DNA of 64,000 nt from contig JALMLS010000213.1 of NCBI GenBank assembly GCA_038496445.1, forward strand, positions 248,001 through 312,000. Reading direction: 5' to 3'. The position numbers and the translations under genes are program-made. The DNA is from Trichosphaerium sp. ATCC 40318 (Eukaryota > Discosea > Flabellinia > Trichosidae). Of this stretch, positions 12,556-22,775 are shown piece after piece. Within the stretch, counting starts at the first letter, position 1, and each line of letters begins with the position of its first letter. The notes beneath the pieces were generated by a model. It was given only the letters and a program-made list of their open reading frames with translations. It was not told the DNA's origin and did no database searches.

Positions 12556-12892
12556 TATAACAGTATTACACAACATTGTAAGCTATTTGGTGCCACGGAA
12601 AGAGACTGTTTGTCTTGGTGGTAACGACCAAAAAAAAAGTCAACCTGAATAAAAGATGTACAAGACTTAGTTTCGTTGTTGTTTGGCGACAAGGGGCACA
12701 GGCAAATAACTTCAACAAAACTATGGGTCTTATATTAAGTCTACGTAATCAACACTAGAACAAAATACCAGCAGGTAAGAAGATTAGCCTTTAGGAAAGT
12801 GATGTAAACCTTAAGGTTTTTCGTAAATATTATTTTTTTTATTGTTGTCAAGGTATAGAAATGCGTAGTTGTCCATTTTCATACAAGAAAGT
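12556..12892. other. Convergent intergenic region
   Basis: Lies between the actin-like stop and the stop of the minus-strand MORN-like gene. I see only AT-rich sequence and no coding exon. Confidence 0.5.
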
Positions 12893-13966
12893 TCATTCAC
12901 TATGTAATTTACCATCAACAAACATGGACTTGAGTTGCCCATTTTCATTCCATTCTTTAACTTGACCGTGTTGTTTGCCATCAACCCACATGCTTTGTTC
13001 TTTAAGTTGCCCAGTATTGTACCATTTCATGTGTTGACCATTTTTCTTACCATCAACCCACATACTGTGCTCGCTCAATTGTCCATTTTCATACCAAGTC
13101 TTGTACTCGCCTTCTTTCTTACTAGCGACACAATTACATAGCGCCTTCAATTGGCCATTGAAATACCACTTTTTGCACTCACCGGCCGGTTCGCCATCAA
13201 CAAAGGTAATCAGCACATTTAGTTGTCCATTTTCATACCACCCTTTATATTCCCCGTCTGGTATATCATCAACACACGTGGTCTGCGACTTAAGTTGCCC
13301 ATTGTCATACCACATTTTAAACTCACCGTTTTTTTTACCATCAACAAACATCTTTTGAGCATCGAGTTGTCCATTGTCATACCACCGTTTATTTTCACCA
13401 TATAGTTTACCATCAACAAACATTGCCTGCATTTTGATTTGTCCATTATCATACCACTCTGTTAACTCGCCATCTGGTGAACTATCAACAGCCATACCAT
13501 GTGTTTTTAGTTTTCCATTTTCATGCCATTCTTTAAAGTCACCATTTTCTACACCATTAACAAACATTGTCTGTTGTTTGAGTTTACCATTGTCATACCA
13601 CTCTTTACATTCACCATCTAGTATACCATCAGCTAACACGGCATGTTCGCTAATTTGTCCATTGTCATGCCAATGCTTTAAGTAACCTTTCTTTTGTTTA
13701 CCATCACCAAACACGCCCAGTACTTTGAGTTTTCCATTTTCATCCCATTCTTTAAAAAGTATATTTACATATTCTTTAGTTTGTACTTTCCCACTTTTAT
13801 ACCATCTTATCCATGTTCCTTTCTTTTCTAATGATTCATCAAAATGAGTATTGGTTGCTGCCCTTCTTGATAGAGTGTGGAATTTTGTAAATACGTCAAT
13901 ATTGAACGTGCAAATGTATTCTTGTATCTCGTAAGGAAGATCCAGTATAGTCAAAGATTTAGACAT
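12893..13966 (-). CDS. F-box-like protein with MORN-like repeats
   Basis: Single-exon protein of 357 residues. Residues 1-50 include ILDLPYEIQEYICTFNIDVF, an F-box-like start. The rest is about 13 tandem units of 23 residues with the pattern G-E-x-K-x-W-Y-D-N-G-Q-L-K-x-x-x-x-F-V-D-G-K, the MORN variant also seen in YwqK-like bacterial proteins and in several giant-virus proteins. F-box proteins usually recruit targets to SCF ubiquitin ligases, and the repeats would be the recognition part; this role is inferred. The gene is intronless in an intron-dense neighbourhood and has two relatives at 61.8-63.9 kb. Plus-strand ORFs over 12935-13685 are its shadows. Confidence 0.85.
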   Translation of the reverse strand: MSKSLTILDLPYEIQEYICTFNIDVFTKFHTLSRRAATNTHFDESLEKKGTWIRWYKSGKVQTKEYVNILFKEWDENGKLKVLGVFGDGKQKKGYLKHWHDNGQISEHAVLADGILDGECKEWYDNGKLKQQTMFVNGVENGDFKEWHENGKLKTHGMAVDSSPDGELTEWYDNGQIKMQAMFVDGKLYGENKRWYDNGQLDAQKMFVDGKKNGEFKMWYDNGQLKSQTTCVDDIPDGEYKGWYENGQLNVLITFVDGEPAGECKKWYFNGQLKALCNCVASKKEGEYKTWYENGQLSEHSMWVDGKKNGQHMKWYNTGQLKEQSMWVDGKQHGQVKEWNENGQLKSMFVDGKLHSE

Positions 13967-14588
13967 TACTTGCTTAGAAAAATAAAATTAGTACTTGAGG
14001 CAATAAGCTAGCTGGCACTTAAAGTAGAAAGACAAATACGAAATTAGCCAGCTAACTCACGTGCAGGATCATAAAATATAAGCTTTTTCTGACTTCAAGA
14101 CCATACCTTTGATTTGTAGTTGAGAGTAGTGTTCTTACGGTTGGGAACTGCTAATTTTTGAACACGTAAGTTCACCAAAAGTCGACTTATCCGACCAACT
14201 TAAGCTATAGAGAACGGAGATCACATCGTAAGTAGTTTGAATTGCTATCACGTGATGATAAAACATTTGGTCAAGTGAGATACTGCTTTCCTGACACACT
14301 AGGTCTAATCACGCCTGATGAATTCACCATCTTCACGTTCAGAGAACAGGAAGTTTTCGTAAAATAACCGGCTGCTATGTTTAAGTAAAATCCAAACCCA
14401 CGTCTCTCGAATATTTGTTGCCATGTATAAGGAAGTCTAGCTTACAGCTAGGCGAACAGGCGATCAAGACCACTTCCTTACATTTTATTTTAATACAGTC
14501 ACGTGCTATCAACTTTCTTGACAACAAAGTCTTTGCTGTTTATACACTATTCTTTTTCTTACTACTGATACAACGCATGAATTAATCT
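13967..14588. other. Intergenic region
   Basis: About 620 bases between the start of the MORN-like gene and the stop of the receptor kinase. It holds several CACGTG palindromes (for example ATCACGTGATG near 14250). I see no exon. Confidence 0.5.
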
Positions 14589-17500
14589 TTATGATTGATC
14601 AAGAGACTCTAAGCAATCCCTTAGTTTCTTTGCTACATCATTCATGCTTGGCCTATTTTCAGGCTGTAACCTCCTGCACCCCTCAATAAGCTCCTAAACA
14701 ACCTTCATTAACAGAGGCAACAGTTAACATTACTAAAGTTAACTTACTACAAAGAAAGATGGAGTGCCTGCAGGAAGATCTAGCTTAATAAAAGATCCTT
14801 GTTTAGCTGCAATAGCAATATCTATAAATTCATATCCTTCATAAGGAGCCTTTTGTGTAACCTAGTTCGTGAAAGAAAATAAGACACAAAAAAATCACAG
14901 CATCCAAAGAAAAATCCTGAAAAAGTCTTCTCAACGTACTGCCTCATAAATAAGTGCCCCAAACATCCAAACATCACTTGCTGTAGAGTATTTTTTATGT
15001 ACAATTGATTCGGGAGCCATATACTACAACATGTAAGTCAGCTATTCAAAAGACAAAAAATTCAAAATAAATTTTTGTACCATGACTGGTCCTGTACGTT
15101 GATTTGACCTATGATACTGTGTCGACACATCAAATGTCTTACTTAAGCTAAAATCTGTAACAACACCTTGCCAATTATCTCTAACAAGTACATTCCTTGC
15201 AGCTGTAAAATGACATTAGCATAAAAAGAACAACACAATCCAAACAAAAAAAAGTTTGTAGCTGTAAAAAAAGTGACATACCGATATCTCTGTGTAATGA
15301 ATTCTCACAATGTAGATGGTAAATACCAGAAGCAGCATCGAATAGAATCGATAAAACTCTTTTCATTGGTAGACGTAGTCGTTGAACGGTCAAAATGTCC
15401 CAGAAAGATCCCTATAAAACAAACAACATTATTTCCTGAAACTTTCTTTCTAAAGTCGTTGTGGTTTGACTGTTGTCTTCTTACCCTTGCGCAATACTCC
15501 ATTACAAAACACATTTTGTTGTCATTGATGTCATAGCATACACCATACGTCTTTACAACGTTTGGATGTTGACCCATCTTAACCATAAAAGCAGCTTCAT
15601 AGTTAGCACTTTTCTCAGTGCTATAAAGCTTCTTTACAGCTACTTTTGCATTTCTATATTCTGCTACAAATACTTCACCCTAAAGAGACTCATAAATAAA
15701 CCTTTACGAATAATCACCAAAGATGACAATAAAAAAAAATGAAGAAAAAACCAACGCACGAAAGAACCTTGACCAAGCATTCGCTCAACCTTAATATCTG
15801 TCCATTCAATAATTGGTACTGATACAATAGTATCAATACTACTCGCACTATGTGTCGAACTAACAGTACCAAGGACCTAAAAGTAACAATAAACAAGAGT
15901 GGATTTTCAATAGCTATTTTTTAGCGTACGTCTTCATCTTCTTCATTTGTGTTTAGAGCTGCATAAGAGTGCATAGCCTTATGCTTTTTCTGTGATTTTC
16001 TGCGTTGCTTATAGTATAGCACTATGATAATAACGATAACACAAACTAAGAATAAACCAACTGAACCCGTCAAGATAAAGAAAGTATAGTTTCGTGTTGT
16101 GGGTGGAGGCGATAGAGTTGGTGGTGTTGAAGGCGCAGTTGTTGGTGGTTCAGTATTCGGCGTCGTAGGTGCAGCAGTCGTTGGTTGTGTTGTAGTTGGT
16201 ACATCAGTAGTTGGTGGTTCAGTAGTTGGAGGTTCAGCTGTTGGAGGTAGCGTTGTGGGTGTTACTGTTGTTGGCGGTTCAGTGGCAGGTGGTTCAGTAG
16301 TGGGTTGTGGTCGTGTTGTAGGAGGTTCTGTAGTTGGCAGATCTGCCGTTGGGGGGTTGGTTGTAGGAGGCAGTGTAGGTGCAATAGTTGGCGGAGGAAG
16401 TGTCATTGGAGGTAATAATAGAGGATAGTATTTTTGTGTTATATTTACAGAACAAACACCACCCGAATTTTGATAGAGCCTTAAACAGAAATAATAAGAA
16501 AAAACTGAGAAAAATGTATATCTGATGTACGTACTGACAAGCTGTTGTAAATTCGTTGAACAAATGATGTTTCTTCTCCTGCCAAAAGTGTAATCCAAGT
16601 GATTCTTCTGTAAGTACGGGGGTACTTGGGTCTTCTTGTATTGGTTTCACATCAAGAGGTAAAATCTCACCTTTATCATCACTTAATAAAGAGTTAAGTC
16701 AACATCTGAATGAACTGAAAAAAGCCAGTCGTACGTTTGTGTAACTTCACTAGCTGGATTTTCTCCCCAATAGTTAGGCGGAATATGCTTTTTATAAGGT
16801 GTAGTCCAAACACGAAGAACAACAGAGTAATCGTAGATGGAGTTATTAGAAAAACCATTCAGGTTAATATTATCTCCATTGAAACAGTTAAGTGTATGTC
16901 TTATTGTGTTTTCCTCTATTTCTAACCCACCATCAATGACATTTTCATAATATCCCAAAGCTATAGATATCTATAATAACAAGGTATTACTCAGTAAAAG
17001 AAAAAAAACCAAAAGAGGTCTCCCACGGACAACAAACAAACTTTTTTGTTCCGATTTTTTGTGACCAAAGTACTGCTTTTCTTTGGACGCACGTTGTTCT
17101 TTTCAATGAGATTTCCTTTCAAGGAAACACTTAGTGTGTTAGGAGCGTAATCTTTACTTCTATCTATTCTTATAGCCTCGTAATTATAAGCAAAGTAGCT
17201 TTGCTTTACTTCTCCTGTTGCAAAGAGATTTACTCCGTATGCGTTTCCGTAGAAGACACAACGAGTGTACGAAAGTTTATCACCTATTGCTTTGGCCGTT
17301 GCCACTCTTGAACTCGCAAAGAATATGGAATCGGTGTATACACCATCTATACAAGTCAGACACTGCTGGAACCTTTAATAAGTTGAGTACTTTGATATCG
17401 TGTTGACATTGGCATATACTAAGTGTGAGAGGTTAGTTTAACGAAAGAACTAGTTGATTGACAGTTGTGTGCCTTAAATATTGAAAAACTGACTTCTGCA

Positions 17501-17954
17501 TTCATTATAATAGTACCAACGCCCTCAAAAACAGCGTATTTAACGGATGATTTGGTGACAGGATCTCCTATTTCAAGACAGGCTGTAAAAGAGCCACACT
17601 TGTTTATAGTTAGCGTTACAGCGATTTCTTTCACGTTCTTACTTGTTGGAATACGACTGGAGAGTCAGTAGTGCCATTTACGGTCAAGGAATCTACAATT
17701 AATTTTCCGGCTAACTAAAACGCTTCTTAGTGATATTACTAATATATATACGTACTCCAGAGAACTTTACAGTTACTCCACCTTCAATAACCAAAGAAGC
17801 ATACTTATCTTCAGTTTCTATAACGTGAACACCATTTCCATTATCTGTAGACCTCCACACCTTGTTATAAACAATTAGTATTAAAAGTATTTCAAATCTG
17901 AGCAACCTCTTGGCCTTGTGCGTGTAAACATAGCACCAAAAGTAGCCAATACAT
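14589..17954 (-). CDS. Receptor-like protein kinase with beta-helix-like and Thr/Pro-rich ectodomain
   Basis: Begins with a signal peptide (MYWLLLVLCLHAQGQ). The ectodomain has short repeating strands typical of a right-handed beta-helix (for example KLSYTRCVFYGNAYGVNLF). A mucin-like region of PPTTEPPTT repeats follows (16110-16400), then one membrane helix (LTGSVGLFLVCVIVIIIVLY) and a basic stop-transfer. The cytosolic kinase has VAVKKLYS (catalytic Lys), MCFVMEYCA, SLHRDI-ARNVLV, a DFG position reading TDFSLSK, and YMAPESIVHKKYSTASDVW, ending RRLQPENRPSMNDVAKKL. The layout suits a tyrosine-kinase-like receptor at the cell surface. The Gly-to-Ser change in DFG is unusual; the other catalytic residues are present, so activity is uncertain rather than excluded. 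The ligand is unknown. Confidence 0.85.
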
Positions 17955-18139
17955 TACTTTCTTCTGTTTATATGAGTACAGTGCTTTGATATGGTACGGT
18001 GAATTATAGTATGTTTATTCTATGAACTATTTCTCGTTAAAAACGCGACGACTACAATTATTCTCGAGTTTTCACTATATACCTCTAACAGCAGCGGAAA
18101 TAAAGCTGCGCTTCAGTACATAAAGGCTTCTGAGCCAAA

Positions 18140-19621
18140 ATGTCAAGCACGAAAATGGAACCAAGAACCTTATTCAATGCTTTACAGAACTTACTGGCTT
18201 TGAATCCTCTAATGTACGTATTTGTAGAATGTAATTACGGTTGTTAATTTGTTTGAAGCAATGAACTCGGATTTGTCCTTGAAACAAGTGATTGGCCCAA
18301 TAATAGTGCTCCCAAAGGCGTTAGCAATCATTTTTATTTAAACGACAATAAACTTGGTACACGGTAGCAAACGCTTACATTAACGCTTGTGTAGGTATAA
18401 CATACAGTGCTTTACCTAAATTAGCTCAGTTTGCAGAAAATAGCTTTAAACGCCTCAGAAAATGCGATCTAACGCTACCAAACAGCGACTTGAAGGTCTC
18501 CTTTATGATACAAACAACAATGCACGCCGGAAACTCATTTCTACTCGCTAAACCATACTCAGTGCCATGCTCATTGTAAACGCTGACCAATACGTAGCTT
18601 GGAACACCAGGTAGTACCTTACTTCTTTTTACTCAAAACTACGTAACTGACACGGAACTCGCAAAGAAAACGTTTGATAAAAATCGGAAAATTAGATCTC
18701 TTGACAGACCTCAAATTCGGTTCATTAGTTCTGACAAAGCATAAAAAGAGCGGAGAGACACTTGCGCATAGGTTAGAGTTTGATTTAATGACTTTTTTTT
18801 TGACACATTTTGACACATTGCAAGGAAATGGTTGATGTCTGAATTGAAATTGGTTGGTACAGAAATGAAGGATATTATAAAATCTGAGCTAGAATTATGT
18901 TCAAAGTTATGTAATTTATATAAAAGAAACTACTATGCGTGGTCTTACAGGAAATGGATCCTGGAAAACTTTCTTACACAACAACAAGTGCGTGATGATG
19001 CTTTAGTCAACTATTTTTTTTTAATGTTTGCGTAGGTTGTTGACGATTTTGAGCATGTTACGGCATGGATGGCAACAAATAGATTTGATCATTCAGCATT
19101 CCATTATAAATCGTGTTTACTATCATGGTTTGTAGAGAATCTTAATGTTGTACAAACATCTATGTTTGATTTGTTTAAAACTTGGAAAGACGAGCTATTA
19201 TCAACTGAAGAAAAAATAGAAATGTTTTCAAAACAGTACGTCCGATTAAGGTTGATTAGGGTTCAGTAGTTTTAACTCCTATGCATAGGCATGAATCCGT
19301 ATGGTGTTACCGTAGGTTTCTTGTCGATTTTATGTTAAGACATTTCAAGGTTTTGAACATTAAAAGGAAGGAAGTCGATGATATTATTTCTTATGAGATT
19401 GGTTTCTTTAAAAAATGTTTAAGTGAAGTTGAAAACAAAGATACATCACTTGCTTTAAGTTATAAAGATTGGATTGTTTGTAGAGTACGTCTCTAGTATT
19501 AATGTGTTATTTTCTTACTAATGCTAATAACATACAGGTCAAACTATGGTCTACAGATAGTAACTCAGAAATTGATGAGCTTTTTATTTTATCCAAAAAG
19601 ATAAAAAAACTTTGTTTGTAA
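18140..19621 (+). CDS. PTAR1: Protein prenyltransferase alpha-subunit repeat protein (PTAR1-like)
   Basis: Joined exons give the pattern of PTAR1, the alpha-like subunit of geranylgeranyltransferase type III. The start MSSTKMEPRTLFNALQNLL leads into INELGFVLETSDW. Later come LIVNADQYVAWNTRKWL, RNYYAWSYRKWILENF, RFDHSAFHYKSCLLSWF and HESVWCYRRFLVDFML. These are the W-x-x-R helical repeats of prenyltransferase alpha subunits, and the overall order fits the animal protein. In animals the complex prenylates proteins such as the SNARE Ykt6. One intron near 18510-18550 would have to use a GCACGC donor to keep the frame; without it the reading stops early. The 3' end converges on the methyltransferase gene. 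Confidence 0.8.
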
Positions 19622-19854
19622 AAGATTTCTTCTTGTCACCCTATCATGAGTAGGTTCTTTTGCTTATATCCACAATCAAATAACTTTTTAGTACATCGTC
19701 CAGGTTTGGAACTATTATATCATTCAATTTCGCGATGCGTCAAAATGTCGCCCAAAATAATTTTTTGTTTTTTTGGGCAACAGTCAACGTTTAAACATTG
19801 GATGAAATGCACAACTAGGTGTCATTGTATCTTTAGAAAAATTGGCTTGTTTTA

Positions 19855-21251
19855 TTACATCATGTCTGGGTATGGACAATTAGGTCTCTTACAAGAAAGT
19901 ATATGATATGTTTCTTCGCGTTGTCCTGTTTTAAAAATATTCCAATAAGCTAATAACTCAGGAGGTACAGGATGATCATAAACCTCAAATCCTTTTTCTT
20001 TAATCTTTGCAACAAAAACAGTAACACCCTAAAGAAAAAGTGTAAGCGTACTAACCTGACCAACAACGTCTTTTATTTTTGTGTCGAGTAAAAAAACTTG
20101 CTCAATCAAAAGCTGTAATACACGAAAATTGTAAAAAATGTTCTCTAGAAACAAAGTATTTTGAATGCTTGCTCGTGCGGTTTGGATTTTTTGGTTTCAA
20201 AAAAATTGTGTTATTAACTTGATCAGTGATCAAAACCACGTACGTCTCTATCAGCTGAGAGAACTTCATAAAAAACACCATTTGGTTTTAAATATTTACA
20301 TAACGTTTTAACAAGTCCATCAATGCTAAGAAGCGAGTATGTCAACTCAGTCCCTAAAATAATATCTGCTGGCTTAACTGGATCCTAAAACAAAAAACAT
20401 TAAGCCATGACGGCAAAACAAGAAATCATATAAACCAATAGAGTAGTGGATACGCATGTAATGATAACAACATATTTATGTACCTCTTCTGGATCAATTT
20501 CGTCCACTTTATCCCAGTCTAAAAGAGCTACAGTTGTTTTTGCTACATTATTCTTAAACTCTCTTTCTCTTTCTACTATATCATCATCTGCACCATAGTC
20601 TAAGTTACTATTTATCTTTACATTGTATTCTAAGTTAGATACAATCTAGGTGTCAAGTCAGTAACTAAGCAATTCAAAAAAATTTGCGATGAAAAAAGCC
20701 CAAAAAAACTTTTGTACAGTTTTCTGGTTTTTTTCTAATCATTTGGCTTTGGACTACAACACTATTGTAGTACTGTTTTTTTTTCGCTTTTAATTTGTAC
20801 AAAGACTTACTTGATCAATGTAATCCGTTAATGTAACAGACTTTGCATATCGTGCAGCAACAATACCTGGTAAACCACAACCACTGCCAAGCTCTTTTTA
20901 CAAAAAAAATAAGAAACCAACATTGAAAGCATTACGAGGAAGGGAATCGATTCAGAGCTCAACTACCAGGAGTGTCCTGTACAATACAAAGAAAAAAAAA
21001 GGAAAATAGATGCTGACATACCCAGTACATCGAGATCTTTAAACATTTCACGATTATTGTATAACCAAGCTGACATTATTATTGATGCATCCCATAAAGC
21101 ACATCCTAAACCTCCTTCGATTATAGGAAGCTCTCTAATGTATCTAAACAAATATACATTAGAACAAAACCAAATACACTCCATCACGCGACATAGACTC
21201 AAAGTCAACAATAGTAGATTGTTGACATGTTGCCTGGGACTTGGAAGTCAT
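19855..21251 (-). CDS. Lysine methyltransferase-like protein (Methyltransf_16 family)
   Basis: Starts MTSKSQATCQQST. The exons then read GCALWDASIIMSAWLYNN and LELGSGCGLPGIVAARYA (SAM-binding glycine loop). Next come SVTLTDYID (acidic residue for the ribose), LLDWDKVDEIDPEE, ILGTELTYS, and a C-terminal VDGLVKTLCKYLKPNGVFYE. This order matches METTL21/METTL23-type seven-beta-strand methyltransferases, which methylate lysines on chaperones, elongation factors and other proteins. The exact substrate cannot be inferred. The last exon ends RPNCPYPDMM. The gene converges on PTAR1 with a gap of about 230 bases. Confidence 0.8.
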
Positions 21252-21432
21252 TGCCTGCCTGAAAGGCGACAACACAGATAACAAACATAGCAGATGACTT
21301 TTTTTTTTAGTGGCACGTGATAACAAAAAAAGCGAGATTGGATTGTATTAATTGTAAAAAGACTAAGTAAAGCATTTGAAATCAAATTTAGGTTGAGGGT
21401 GAGTCGGAATTTGAAGAAAAAAAAAAAAAAAA

Positions 21433-21845
21433 ACTGTACATTTCGCCATCTTTGTAAAGTCGTCTTTTCTTATCGTAGTCGCCAAAACCGATTGTCTTAC
21501 GTCTATATTTGCTCTTACTGAGCACATACTCTTGCCAGTTAATATTTACTTCACCTTTTGTATTAAAATAAGCTTAGACGCGTTATATATATTCGTTGAT
21601 GCTTTTAATGAGTAATTGGGAAAAGAAACGTAAATTACCCATTCGCTCTCTGTTATTCAACATTGTGGTTATATTTGTATAATTAAGTCCAATATCTAGC
21701 GTAGAACGTGTAGCAAAATGATCTAAATGAAGTACACGGCGAAAAAATCGCCAAAAAGTAAAAAGTGGTCAAATCCGGCTAATGTACGAGTTTTTTCGGT
21801 TGAAATTTCTCCTTGTTGACGAAGAATACCTCTTGAGCACGTCAT
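21433..21845 (-). CDS. Small conserved-looking protein, 3' end unresolved
   Basis: Exons read MTCSR, then HFATRSTLDIGLNYTNITT-MLNNRERMG, then AYFNTKGEVNINWQEYVLSK and RRKTIGFGDYDKKRRLYKDG. Splice sites keep one frame, which supports a real gene, but I do not recognise the family. After DGEMY a run of 17 T follows on the coding strand and I could not find a convincing stop or acceptor, so the 3' end is open. The first ATG overlaps the start codon of the divergent gluconokinase; an alternative start at MLNNRERMG avoids the overlap. Confidence 0.5.
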
Positions 21846-22520
21846 GAATGCCATAATCGTTATGGGCGTATCTGGGTCTGGTATAGTTATTGTACGCATT
21901 TTTATTTATTGACATTATTAAAAGGTAAAACTACGGTTGCAAAGGGATTGGAAGATGCACTGACGTCACCTGGCCATACATTTAAGTATTACGACGGTGA
22001 TGATCTTCATTCTCCAGAAAACCGCAAAAAAATGGCTTCTGGTGTTAGTTTAAATGATGAGGACCGAAAGCCATGGTTGACAGCAATCAGTACGCATCTT
22101 AAACTTATTTTAATTAAAAGCCATCGAAACAGGAGATTTACTTCAAAACCGTGATCCACCAACGGAAATAAAGATTGTAGCATGCTCAGCTCTAAAGAAA
22201 AAATACAGAGACATTTTGTCAGATGGTATGCCTGTGACGTTTCTTTATTTGAAAGGTAAGCAATGTTTTCTTATAGCCTTTGTAGTCACGTGACTGTACT
22301 GACTTGTGTTTCTTCAGGGTCTTTTGAAACAATGAAGCAAAGAATGGAAAAAAGAAAAGGACATTATTTTAAGGCTAGTATGCTTCAAAGTCAGTTTGAT
22401 ACATTAGAAGAACCTACAGAAGATGAAGATAATATTTGTATTATCGTTATAGATAATTTGAATCAAGAACAAGTCTTTGAAAAGATTTTAAAAGCAATTC
22501 CAACAGGCTCAGATAAATAA
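21844..22520 (+). CDS. Gluconokinase-like kinase
   Basis: The first exon reads MNAIIVMGVSGSG and joins KTTVAKGLEDAL to form a P-loop GVSGSGKTT. The next segments, YYDGDDLHSPENRKKMASGV and DRKPWL, are the substrate-binding signature of gluconokinases. The last exon has FLYLKGSFETMKQRMEKRKG, HYFKASMLQSQFDTLEEP and a C-terminal helix. The enzyme phosphorylates D-gluconate to 6-phosphogluconate, feeding the pentose phosphate pathway in the cytosol. Its length of about 170-180 residues is normal for the family. The second intron contains GTCACGTGAC. Confidence 0.88.
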
Positions 22521-22775
22521 ATTTGTTTTAATGTAACTGGAAAGTTAAAATCTAACAAGGCAGCTGCTAGGCGGAAAGTATCATAATAGCTGTTAAAGAC
22601 CACTTATATACTGCATAGTCACAATGTCACATGCCCTTTCATCTGGAAGCACGCAAAGAAAAAACAAAAAACAAATCTAATAGAGTGGTTTATTTACAAT
22701 CTGATACATTATTTCTGATCTCCATTTAGACCTGATGTGTGCCAAACCCAATGGTTCCGGGGTCGTGTCAAATAT

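Noticed and set aside
12935-13685. Several overlapping plus-strand ORFs
   Set aside because: They mirror the 23-residue repeats of the MORN-like gene on the other strand.
12893-13966. CRISPR-like regular repeats
   Set aside because: The 69-base periodicity is coding repeats; no CRISPR direct repeats with unrelated spacers are present in the window.
16099-16428. Plus-strand ORF of VVGGSVVG repeats
   Set aside because: Antisense shadow of the Thr/Pro-rich stalk of the receptor kinase.
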